Positions 25,427-31,717 of a stretch of 35,271 bases of DNA are shown here, in pieces; positions within the stretch are counted from its first letter, which is position 1, and each line of letters begins with the position of its first letter. The DNA is taken from assembly GCA_036266155.1 (NCBI GenBank), contig DATANR010000341.1, forward strand, positions 1-35,271, read 5' to 3'. The notes beneath the pieces are model-generated. The model worked only from the letters and a program-made list of their open reading frames with translations, did not search any database and was not told where the DNA came from. Both the position numbers and the translations under genes were made by a program. The stretch comes from SIAJ01 sp036266155. Lineage in GTDB: Bacteria > Planctomycetota > Planctomycetia > Gemmatales > Gemmataceae.

Positions 25427-25567
25427 GAACTGGCCGCCTCCGGACACCGGGGCAGAGGATCGCGCGGCCCGAGGGTCAAAGACAAAGTATCGTAAGTCAC
25501 CCGATGCCCAGACGCAAGAAACTGCTCCGGGAATCCAGCGAATGACAAATCACCCTGTCGTCGACCT

Positions 25568-25861
25568 CTAAACCATTTCTACAACCGTGTTTTCGTCCAA
25601 TGTAATGCTCGACAGTTCGCCGTTGTCTTTGACAAAATGAACGACCGGGACGACCACGTCGTCCTCGGGCACGCGATCGGTTGTGACCCCGGTCGCAAGA
25701 AAGTTCAGGTGTCGAAACGCGCCCGTCGTCGTCGCTTGCCATTTCTTTGCGCCGACGCGAACGGTTTGCGCGACCCGGATTCGTTGACCGGGCTTCAACG
25801 AACTCAGAATCTCGACTTGTTTCGCCGCCACCGTTCGCGTTGCCGATGGAATCGTCGTCAT
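25568..25861 (-). CDS. Small protein of unknown function, translationally coupled to ilvN
   Basis: 97 residues. Its ATG overlaps the ilvN stop in an ATGA (25858-25861), so it is very probably translated by re-initiation after ilvN. The sequence has ILSSLKPGQRIRVAQTVRVGAKKWQATTTGAF, then VVVPVVHFVKDNGELSSITLDENTVVEM, which reads as alternating beta strands of a small barrel. The KPGQRIRV..., W.....G.F and HF....GE..SI pattern is coherent enough for a real fold. I do not recognise a named family and assign no function. Coupling suggests a role linked to branched-chain amino acid synthesis or simple co-expression. Confidence 0.75.
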   Translation of the reverse strand: MTTIPSATRTVAAKQVEILSSLKPGQRIRVAQTVRVGAKKWQATTTGAFRHLNFLATGVTTDRVPEDDVVVPVVHFVKDNGELSSITLDENTVVEMV

Positions 25862-26355
25862 GCGGCGGCCCCTTCGTTCAAGCGGCCGCGGACGAGCGCG
25901 ATACGTCCGGTTCGAGCCAATTCGATAATCCCATACGGACGCATCAGGTCGATGAACGCTTCGATTTTTCCCTCGGTGCCGCTCACCTCGACCATGAGTG
26001 TGTCGAGCGTCACGTCGACCACACGGCCGCGAAACATCTCCACGAGCAGCGACATTTCCACGCGTTGCGCCGGCTTCGCTTGGACCTTGATCAACATCAG
26101 GTCGCGTTCGACGAAGTTCTCGCTCGAAATATCCATCACCCGAACGACGGTGACGATCTTATCCAGCTGCTTGCGTACCTGCTCGAGTTCCGCATCGTCG
26201 CCATGAACGACGAAAGTCATCCGCGACAAATCTTGGACTTCGGTCTCGCCGACTGCCAGGGAGTCGATGTTAAACCCGCGTGACGCGAGCATGCCGGAAA
26301 TCTGCGCGAGCACTCCAGGCTGATTCTGAACGACCGCCGACAACACATGGCGCAT
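25858..26355 (-). CDS. ilvN: Acetolactate synthase small (regulatory) subunit
   Basis: The start is ATG 26355 with GAGGA 5 bases upstream; 165 residues, the usual length. The N-terminal ACT domain begins HVLSAVVQNQPGVLAQISGMLASRGFNIDSLAVG, the diagnostic IlvN/IlvH sequence with the valine-binding loop. The C-terminal half (ERDLMLIKVQ, EMFRGRVVDV, MRPYGIIELARTGRIAL) is the small-subunit domain. It activates the catalytic subunit IlvB and gives valine feedback inhibition in branched-chain amino acid synthesis. No ilvB or ilvC lies in the window. The last bases overlap the start of the 97-residue unknown. Confidence 0.95.
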   Translation of the reverse strand: MRHVLSAVVQNQPGVLAQISGMLASRGFNIDSLAVGETEVQDLSRMTFVVHGDDAELEQVRKQLDKIVTVVRVMDISSENFVERDLMLIKVQAKPAQRVEMSLLVEMFRGRVVDVTLDTLMVEVSGTEGKIEAFIDLMRPYGIIELARTGRIALVRGRLNEGAAA

Positions 26356-26434
26356 GAGCTTCCTCGCACGGGCGAGGTGATGATAGGAAACGGTGCAAAT
26401 CAGGGCGAGGAGCGTCGCGAGCACCAATCCGAGC

Positions 26435-27118
26435 CTAACGCAAGCGCATCTGGCGCAACCAATCGCTAACCCAATCGCGATGCGCATCCGACATGCGCGC
26501 CGCGGGTTCGCTCGCATAGTCGATGTGGGCAGCGAAGTTGCCCTGATCGAACGCCCGCGCGAAAGTAGCCTGCAGATCCAGCACCGTATCGCGATCGTCC
26601 GGGGCCAAGGGCACCTTGAAGCGCGGCAGGCGCTTGGCCAATGTCGAGGTGTAGATCTCGTAGCGCTCCGGCTGCGTGCAGCGCGTGACGGTCACGGCGA
26701 AGTCCCACTCCGGCAATCCATCGCGGCTGTATTCGAGCAGCGGCTTGCCTTGCAGCGAAAGATCAATCTCGACCACGCTGGCGTTGTGCGTGCGTGCTTG
26801 CTTGCGGGTTTCGAGATAGGCCGCACGACCTTCCGGCAGCGACTTGTTGATTGGTCCTGCGATGTCGATCAACGTCACGAGGCGACCATCGGTGCGCTGA
26901 CGCACCTCGATGAACTCTTCCTGATGCTCGTTGCGAATGACGGACGTAAACAGGGGTTCCTCCGTCACATAGGTTCGCTGATGGATGCGTGCGCGATAGC
27001 GATCGACGAGTCCCGGCAGCAGAACCTGATACAGGCCGGCGACAAGATGATGTTGGAAGACGGGCCACAGTTTGGCGTCTTCCAGGTACGGGTCCATTCC
27101 GGGAAAGGGGGAAGGCAT
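26435..27118 (-). CDS. DUF4058 family protein
   Basis: The start is ATG 27118 with GGGAG 9 bases upstream; it begins with the DUF4058 hallmark PSPFPGMDPYLE. 227 residues, typical for the family. Conserved stretches include LWPVFQHHLV, LVTLIDIAGPINKSLPEGRAAYLETRKQA and ASVVEIDLSLQGKPLLE. DUF4058 proteins are numerous in planctomycetes and cyanobacteria and have no established biochemical role. The EIDLSLxG strand after a K-rich helix resembles restriction-endonuclease-like cores, but this is only a visual similarity. It lies 79 bp upstream of the ilvN start codon in the same orientation, so it may be co-transcribed with it. Confidence 0.9.
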   Translation of the reverse strand: MPSPFPGMDPYLEDAKLWPVFQHHLVAGLYQVLLPGLVDRYRARIHQRTYVTEEPLFTSVIRNEHQEEFIEVRQRTDGRLVTLIDIAGPINKSLPEGRAAYLETRKQARTHNASVVEIDLSLQGKPLLEYSRDGLPEWDFAVTVTRCTQPERYEIYTSTLAKRLPRFKVPLAPDDRDTVLDLQATFARAFDQGNFAAHIDYASEPAARMSDAHRDWVSDWLRQMRLR

Positions 27119-27188
27119 GGTGCGCGTCTCCCGCATGGGTCCGCTTGGGCGGACCCGTGAGTCCTTGGCATCGAATCCTGACGGTGCG

Positions 27189-28451
27189 CTATTGTACCGA
27201 GGCGTTCGGGGAACTGCCTAGAGGCGCCTTGCTCATTCCGCCATGTTCGCGCAGCCCCTGAATAATTGTCTCCGCACTGCGATTGCTGCCAAAGCCCGTT
27301 TCCACAGTCGCGCGGCCCGCGGCACTGAAACGCTCGGCCAACACTGGGTCAGTCGCGATGCGCCGGAATGCCGCTGCCAATGCCGCTGGGTCGCCCGGTG
27401 GGACGGCGAGGCCGTTGAACTCGTCCTTCACCAGTTCCGTCGTGCCGCCAACGTCCGTGGTCACGACCGGCACCCGCATGGCCATCGCCTCCACCATGAC
27501 GATGCCAAGAGCTTCCGTGTCGCTGGAAAGTCCGAACACGTGAGCCGTCTCCAGTTCACGTCGAACATCCGCTTCAGACATGGCGCCCGGTAGCTTGACG
27601 AACTCCCGCAGGTTCAACTCGGCAACCAATGCTTCGAGATCGCGACGAAACTGACCGTTTCCCGAGTCCGCATCTTCGCCCGCAATGACCAAGCGGGCGT
27701 CGATACCCTCGGCGCGCAGCAGTCCGGTCGCTCGGATGAGCAGATCATGGCGCTTGCCGGGATGTAGCCGACCACATGTGAAGATGCGGACCGGCCCACC
27801 TGGTTCCGCGGGAACATACGGTGTCGTTCGCTGGAATTGATCGAGGTCAACACCCATCGGAGCGACATACACTGGCGGCAGATCGCCCGCCAATTCACGC
27901 GCAACCTCGGCGCGCAGTCGTTCGGTGACGACAATTGCAAAGCGGGCGTGCCGCCACTTTTGTCGCTGCAGCGGCCCGTGATCCACCAGCGGGTTGTGCA
28001 GCGTCAAGGAATAACCCGGTCCGCCGAGCTGCTGTGCGAAGGCCGTCAGCAACGCCGCCTGACCACACGAATGGACGTGTACGTGCGAGACGCCGTTCCG
28101 CCGGCAGTAGCCCGCAAGATGAGCCGCGCAGACGAGCAGGCCCAAAAACTTGATCCGCTCCTTTAGCGAGCCGCCGAGCGTGATCCAATAACGGAGGGCC
28201 CGAAGGACTCCAAATGGTCGAGCGAATAGGGCGAACAAGCTGCTAATCGGCGGCGGGAACACATAATGCGTGGCGGCTGCCGCCTGATCCCGAAACGCAT
28301 GCGGACATGCCGACTGCGGCGGACGACGCGTTGACAGAAAAACTGGTTCAATGCCGCGTCGGCGAAGCTGCTCGCACTCGCGCCAAAAGAATATGTGCGT
28401 CTGCCGCGGAAATTCGGGGACCAGATAGCCGAGACGGAACGGATTCGACAT
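27189..28451 (-). CDS. GT4-family glycosyltransferase
   Basis: The start is ATG 28451, giving 420 residues. A TTG at 28475 that overlaps the RES-toxin stop (TTGA) is the alternative and would add eight residues. The N-terminal Rossmann half begins FRLGYLVPEFPRQTHIFFWRECEQL and contains VHVHSCGQAALL. The C-terminal half has IFTCGRLHPGKRHDLLIRA, FGLSSDTEALGIVMVEAMAMRVPVV and TDVGGTTELVKDEFNGLAVPPGD, including the EAlGiVmvEA (Ex7E) motif of retaining GT4 enzymes. It transfers a sugar from an NDP-sugar during polysaccharide or glycolipid synthesis. There is no signal peptide, so it acts on the cytoplasmic face. No other glycan gene lies nearby. Confidence 0.9.
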   Translation of the reverse strand: MSNPFRLGYLVPEFPRQTHIFFWRECEQLRRRGIEPVFLSTRRPPQSACPHAFRDQAAAATHYVFPPPISSLFALFARPFGVLRALRYWITLGGSLKERIKFLGLLVCAAHLAGYCRRNGVSHVHVHSCGQAALLTAFAQQLGGPGYSLTLHNPLVDHGPLQRQKWRHARFAIVVTERLRAEVARELAGDLPPVYVAPMGVDLDQFQRTTPYVPAEPGGPVRIFTCGRLHPGKRHDLLIRATGLLRAEGIDARLVIAGEDADSGNGQFRRDLEALVAELNLREFVKLPGAMSEADVRRELETAHVFGLSSDTEALGIVMVEAMAMRVPVVTTDVGGTTELVKDEFNGLAVPPGDPAALAAAFRRIATDPVLAERFSAAGRATVETGFGSNRSAETIIQGLREHGGMSKAPLGSSPNASVQ

Positions 28452-28471
28452 TGGGTTCAGAGTATGACCGG

Positions 28472-28939
28472 TCAAGAGCGAAACAGACGCGTGTCGACAT
28501 CGAGCGGTTCTGGGCCAGTTATCTTTAGACGCGCGAAGGCGGGATGGAGCGGATTCAGCAGATAATTGTCTTCGGTGCCCAGGACGGCACTCGGCACGCG
28601 CAACGCGACTGATGTCGCGCGGCGCGTCCAGTCATCGCCCAGCGCGCGCAACTCAGCCGGCGCGGGAAAACTGCGCCAACGCGGCGAAAGCCGGGACCGA
28701 TCGAGAATTTCGATCTGCTGATTGGAGATCTCAACGGTGTAAACGACATAAGCGGACAACACCGCCTCGGTTTGCAATTGGACGAGGATCTCGAGGACGG
28801 CCAGCGAGAGAGTTGCGGACGTATACACCATCGCAACGCCTGGACTGTTCCATCGGCCGCCAAATCGTCTCGCCCCTTCGCCATCAAAGGCCGTGGCGGC
28901 GTACTTGCTTTTGACGATCCGGTACGTTCGCACGCTCAC
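28472..28939 (-). CDS. RES-domain toxin of a type II toxin-antitoxin system
   Basis: 155 residues, a typical RES length. The start is a GTG (28939) that overlaps the antitoxin stop in GTGA. Family motifs: YRIV near the start, GARRFGGRWNSPGVAMVYTS, LSLAVLEILVQ and VPSAVLGTEDNYLLNPLHP, which hold the conserved arginines, glutamate and serine that name the domain. RES toxins degrade or use NAD+ and stop growth when the antitoxin is lost (family knowledge). No key residue appears missing, so the toxin is probably active. The gene follows the Xre-type antitoxin, and the usual antitoxin-toxin order is kept. Confidence 0.92.
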   Translation of the reverse strand: MSVRTYRIVKSKYAATAFDGEGARRFGGRWNSPGVAMVYTSATLSLAVLEILVQLQTEAVLSAYVVYTVEISNQQIEILDRSRLSPRWRSFPAPAELRALGDDWTRRATSVALRVPSAVLGTEDNYLLNPLHPAFARLKITGPEPLDVDTRLFRS

Positions 28940-29418
28940 GACGGGATTCCGTGCTCGAGACGGCCGACCAGTTCCTCGATCGCGCGTGAACCTACCTCGG
29001 TGCTGGCAAACCGCGCGGGAATCTCACCACCCAATGCCGGCTGCGGCGTAGACATCCAGCGTCGTGCCTGATCGGCGTCTCCTTCGAACAACTCGGCCAC
29101 GGCAACGAACAACCGGGCCGCGCGCACCAGGCGATCCGACTCGTCCGGATGCAGTCGCTTCTCGATCTTCCGCCGTGCCAGGGTGCGGGATGGCAGCCCA
29201 ATCAAATCCGCGGCGTCGGTGACCGAAAAAGTAGTATTGCGAACAAAAGAGTTGAGCGCGGCGAGCGAAAGACCGGCCTCAATGCGGGCGATGAGTCGAT
29301 CCGTGGGCACGGCGTCCATGCCCAGGATCGTGACGAATCCATTGGCCTGCGCGGCCCGTTGTCGTCGAAACCAATCCGTGCCCGGTCGCGGTCTCGGTTT
29401 CTCCGCCAGTGCCATCAT
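28936..29418 (-). CDS. Xre/MbcA/ParS-type antitoxin with DUF2384 C-terminus
   Basis: The start is ATG 29418 with GGAG 5 bases upstream, giving 160 residues. The longer frame to 29550 adds 44 unlikely residues. The central part (about 60-115) is a helix-turn-helix-like helical domain: DRLIARIEAGLSLAALNSF, then TDAADLIGLPSRTLARRK. The C-terminal DUF2384 part has LHPDESDRLVRAARLFVAVAELF, DADQARRWMSTPQPALGGEIPARF and GSRAIEELVGRLEHGIPS, matching the family's W(l/m)..p...LgG..P diagnostic. It binds and neutralises the RES toxin and probably represses its own promoter in 29419-29568. Its stop overlaps the toxin start in GTGA. Confidence 0.92.
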   Translation of the reverse strand: MMALAEKPRPRPGTDWFRRQRAAQANGFVTILGMDAVPTDRLIARIEAGLSLAALNSFVRNTTFSVTDAADLIGLPSRTLARRKIEKRLHPDESDRLVRAARLFVAVAELFEGDADQARRWMSTPQPALGGEIPARFASTEVGSRAIEELVGRLEHGIPS

Positions 29419-29568
29419 CGACTCTCCGTCGCTTCGCCATTTGTCTGAATTGTACATGCCAGTTGGCGAGCAACCAAGCTCAATCGAGCAGGAGCGCGGG
29501 CGACGCGAAATCGTTGACAGAAGCTCGTAGTTGCGGTTACCCTGAAGCATCTCTTGGAGGAGTTAGCC

Positions 29569-30012
29569 GTGGTTGACGAACGTACCGTGCTGATGACACT
29601 CGGCATCACGCTGGCTCTCGGCGTACTCGCGATCGCTTATCTGCGCGAGCCGCTCCGCCGCGTGCTACTCAACATCTGTCGTGATCGCGATCATGCACGC
29701 TTTTGGGCGGGCAGCGCGGATGTGCTCCTCCTGACGGTGCCGCTCTCGTTCGAACTCCTGCTTATCGACCTCGGTCCCGCCAGCGATTCCGGCTTGTTCT
29801 GGATTCTGCACCAATGCAAGTGGGCGCTGCTTGGCCTTGTCGCGGCCGTAATCGTGGTGGCGGTCGGCGTGATGATGCTCGGTCGCGCATCCAAGGTCCC
29901 CGTGTGGATGGCCCCGGACGACCTCGACGCGATGAACCGGCTGCTGTCGCGAGTCCACGAAATCCGTTCACGCGAATTGGTGGAACGGCTCGACGGGACG
30001 CGGAACGAGTGA
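29569..30012 (+). CDS. Three-helix membrane protein of unknown function
   Basis: I choose GTG 29569 because GGAGGAG lies 7 bases before it; the TTG at 29554 would place the ribosome binding site inside the gene. 147 residues. Three hydrophobic helices are seen: VLMTLGITLALGVLAIAYL, SADVLLLTVPLSFELLLIDLG and CKWALLGLVAAVIVVAVGVMML. The C-terminal tail of about 40 residues is soluble (APDDLDAMNRLLSRVHEIRSRELVERL) and looks like an amphipathic helix. No family is recognised. It is divergent from the Xre-RES operon with 150 bp between the starts. Confidence 0.75.
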   Translation: MVDERTVLMTLGITLALGVLAIAYLREPLRRVLLNICRDRDHARFWAGSADVLLLTVPLSFELLLIDLGPASDSGLFWILHQCKWALLGLVAAVIVVAVGVMMLGRASKVPVWMAPDDLDAMNRLLSRVHEIRSRELVERLDGTRNE

Positions 30013-30092
30013 TGGGGTTTGCTTGAACGAGGGGCCGAAACTTGCGAAACTGACGGAAGAAACAGAGTACATCGCCGCAGCGGAGAACGACG

Positions 30093-30302
30093 ATGTCTGA
30101 ACCAACCATTGACCTCGGACGACCGGATGATTCATGGGATGAGAAATCGAAGGCGGAATATGAAGCCCTCAAAGCGAGCTGGCTGGCAGATCTTCCCGAG
30201 GAACCATTTTGGCTGGACCAGCCGACCGTGCCTTTCGATCAAGTGATTGACACCTTGGATCGGCTCGAACAGGAGTCCGCGGCACGCGGAAGTCGCTCGT
30301 GA
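30093..30302 (+). CDS. Small acidic protein, possible antitoxin of a coupled gene pair
   Basis: 69 residues; ATG 30093 has GGAG 7 bases upstream. The protein is acidic (DLGRPDDSWDEKSKAEYEALK, LPEEPFWLDQP, DTLDRLEQESAARG) and predicted mostly helical, without a recognisable DNA-binding motif. Its stop overlaps the next gene's GTG in GTGA (30299-30302). A small acidic protein coupled to a basic partner of about 100 residues is the usual layout of type II toxin-antitoxin modules, but no named antitoxin family was recognised, so the role is inferred from organisation only. Confidence 0.7.
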   Translation: MSEPTIDLGRPDDSWDEKSKAEYEALKASWLADLPEEPFWLDQPTVPFDQVIDTLDRLEQESAARGSRS

Positions 30303-30610
30303 GCGGTTCGAACGGTGCCTCCCGGCGATTCCGCATCGATGCTGCTGCGGCTGTTGTTCAAAAAGCAGGACGACTCTATCAAGTTGCCGGGGAAACTGGC
30401 CGAGCATCCGCATTTGCTGCAGCGATGCGGGAACTACGGTCGCAATTGCGGGCACGGCCTCGCGAATGTGGTGAACCACTGCGGATCTATCGGAATGCCC
30501 GCTTTGAGTTGCGCGTCGCGTCCGTCCGTCCCGCGGTGATTTGGTATGTTGTCCACCAAGTCGAATATGAAGTCACCGTACCTGAAGTTGAGTTGATGGG
30601 CCCGCGTTGA
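30299..30610 (+). CDS. Small basic protein, possible RelE/ParE-like toxin
   Basis: 103 residues from GTG 30299, which overlaps the upstream stop in GTGA. The protein is arginine-rich. AAAVVQKAGRLYQVAGETGR and FAAAMRELRSQLRARPRECGEPL suggest two helices, followed by RNARFELRVASVRPAVIWYVVHQVEYEVTVPEVELM, a run of beta strands. Two helices followed by a sheet with GEPL...R.......V.Y.V......V.V is the RelE/ParE fold layout. Sequence similarity is weak, so the call rests on fold pattern and gene arrangement. It ends 25 bases before the convergent receiver-like gene. Confidence 0.6.
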   Translation: MSGSNGASRRFRIDAAAAVVQKAGRLYQVAGETGRASAFAAAMRELRSQLRARPRECGEPLRIYRNARFELRVASVRPAVIWYVVHQVEYEVTVPEVELMGPR

Positions 30611-30635
30611 ACCAGTCGCGGCTCATACGAATTGT

Positions 30636-30995
30636 TCACGCCGCGCTTTTTCTAATCCATTGGCCAAGCCGCTCTTCCAGCCCCTCAAAAAACGCACTCC
30701 GCGGTAGCACGTCATCGACGCCTGCCGCTCGCGCCGCTTTCAAACGTGCCACATCCACGTGTGAGCCGAATCCGACCACGCGCACGCTCGCGGCATGAAG
30801 CGTCGGAACGACGGCCGCCACATCCAATCCCGGATTGTGCAAGTCAAGCAGCGCCAGCTTTGGGCCGCGTGCGAGATTGGCGAGCAACGCCGCCGCGTCC
30901 CGGTATGTGACCACCTCCCATCCCGCAGCTTTCGCGTGGCCGGCGATGCGGCTGCTGTCGAGCAGGTCGTCGCTCAGAATCAGGCACAACGGCAT
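30636..30995 (-). CDS. Stand-alone receiver-like (REC) domain protein
   Basis: The start is ATG 30995 with GAGGAG 6 bases upstream, giving 119 residues, the size of one receiver domain. LCLILSDDLLDSSRI carries the acidic pair after beta-1, LALLDLHNPGLD carries the phospho-acceptor aspartate position and VRVVGFGSHVD gives the Ser/Thr position. The usual invariant lysine appears as arginine (DDVLPRSAF). There is no output domain. It is either an atypical single-domain response regulator or a signalling-incompetent receiver. It is divergent from rnpA, with only 45 bp between the start codons. Confidence 0.7.
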   Translation of the reverse strand: MPLCLILSDDLLDSSRIAGHAKAAGWEVVTYRDAAALLANLARGPKLALLDLHNPGLDVAAVVPTLHAASVRVVGFGSHVDVARLKAARAAGVDDVLPRSAFFEGLEERLGQWIRKSAA

Positions 30996-31040
30996 TGGGG
31001 ACTCCTCGCTAGAATTAATAGGAACCCAACGAGCCCGAAC

Positions 31041-31424
31041 GTGCCGCGTTTTCGACCTCATGAGCATCTGCGGCGGCCGGCCGACTTCCAGGCCGCCTAT
31101 GATCGGCGCCGGTCGGCGGCTGACGGGACGCTCGTGCTCTATGCCCGCGAGAACGGCCTGCCGCACTCGCGGGTTGGCCTGTCAGTGTCGAAGAAATTCG
31201 GCGGGGCCGTCGTGCGCAATCGCATTCGCCGGCTCATGCGCGAGGCTTATCGACTCTGTCGCGATGATCTGCCGACAGGCTTGGACATCGTCCTGATCCC
31301 GAGGCCGCAGGAAACCTACACGCTCGACGCCTTCCGCACGTCGCTGCCGAAGCTCGTGAAGCAGGCGGTGAAGAAGATTGCCCGAGATGCCGAGGCGCCC
31401 GCTCCTCCCGCGGAGGCGACATGA
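31041..31424 (+). CDS. rnpA: Ribonuclease P protein component
   Basis: GTG 31041 gives 127 residues. The diagnostic RNR block is RVGLSVSKKFGGAVVRNRIRRLMREAYR, with LRRPADFQAAYDRRR upstream and the C-terminal half (LDIVLIPRPQETYTLDAFRTSLPKLVKQA). RnpA assists the catalytic RNA of RNase P in 5' maturation of tRNAs. The tail is extended and Ala/Pro-rich (EAPAPPAEAT). Its stop overlaps the yidD start (ATGA, 31421-31424). The usual rpmH upstream neighbour is missing: the gene is preceded by the divergent receiver-like gene. Confidence 0.95.
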   Translation: MPRFRPHEHLRRPADFQAAYDRRRSAADGTLVLYARENGLPHSRVGLSVSKKFGGAVVRNRIRRLMREAYRLCRDDLPTGLDIVLIPRPQETYTLDAFRTSLPKLVKQAVKKIARDAEAPAPPAEAT

Positions 31425-31642
31425 TCGGCCGTCTCCTCTCCGCGATCGTCGTCGGCATGGTGCGCGTGTATCAGAAGCTTTTGCGCCCGATCATGCCGCC
31501 GCTGTGCATCTATCAGCCCGGATGCAGTGAGTACATGATCCTCGCCATTCGCAAATACGGCCCGTGGTATGGCGTGCCCAAGGGCCTGTGGCGCATCTGC
31601 CGCTGCCATCCGTTCAATCCCGGTGGTTACGATCCGCCGTGA
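31421..31642 (+). CDS. yidD: Membrane protein insertion efficiency factor
   Basis: 73 residues, the normal length. It has the family core LLRPIMPPLCIYQPGCSEYMILAIRKYGPWYGVPKGLWRICRCHPFNPGGYDPP, with the CxYxPxCSxY and RCHPFxxGGxDP motifs. The N-terminus (IGRLLSAIVVGMVRVYQKL) is an amphipathic membrane-associating helix. YidD helps YidC insert membrane proteins. It is coupled to rnpA by an ATGA overlap; yidC does not follow, because the next gene is convergent. Confidence 0.95.
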   Translation: MIGRLLSAIVVGMVRVYQKLLRPIMPPLCIYQPGCSEYMILAIRKYGPWYGVPKGLWRICRCHPFNPGGYDPP

Positions 31643-31653
31643 TCACGATCTTC

Positions 31654-31713
31654 GTGGCATAAGATTCCGATCTTGTGTAAACGCGAGCGCACAACATCGG
31701 AATGTTATGCCAC
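31654..31713. terminator. Large imperfect hairpin between convergent genes, possible bidirectional terminator
   Basis: Left arm 31654-31677 and right arm 31690-31713 are 24 bases each and pair at 22 of 24 positions; the two mismatches are G-G and C-C. The loop is 12 bases (31678-31689). The arms begin GTGGCATAA and end TTATGCCAC. The hairpin sits 11 bases after the yidD stop and 4 bases beyond the stop of the convergent cyanophycinase-like gene. There is no T-run, so intrinsic termination is possible but not shown; a repeat or protein-binding role is an alternative. Confidence 0.55.
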
Positions 31714-31717
31714 GTGA

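Noticed and set aside
26393..27160. Plus-strand 255-codon open frame opposite DUF4058
   Set aside because: DUF4058 on the minus strand has a hallmark N-terminus and a ribosome binding site; the plus frame is its shadow.
30613..31040. rpmH expected immediately upstream of rnpA
   Set aside because: No frame has the short basic L34 sequence; an ATG at 30795 opens an unrelated antisense frame.
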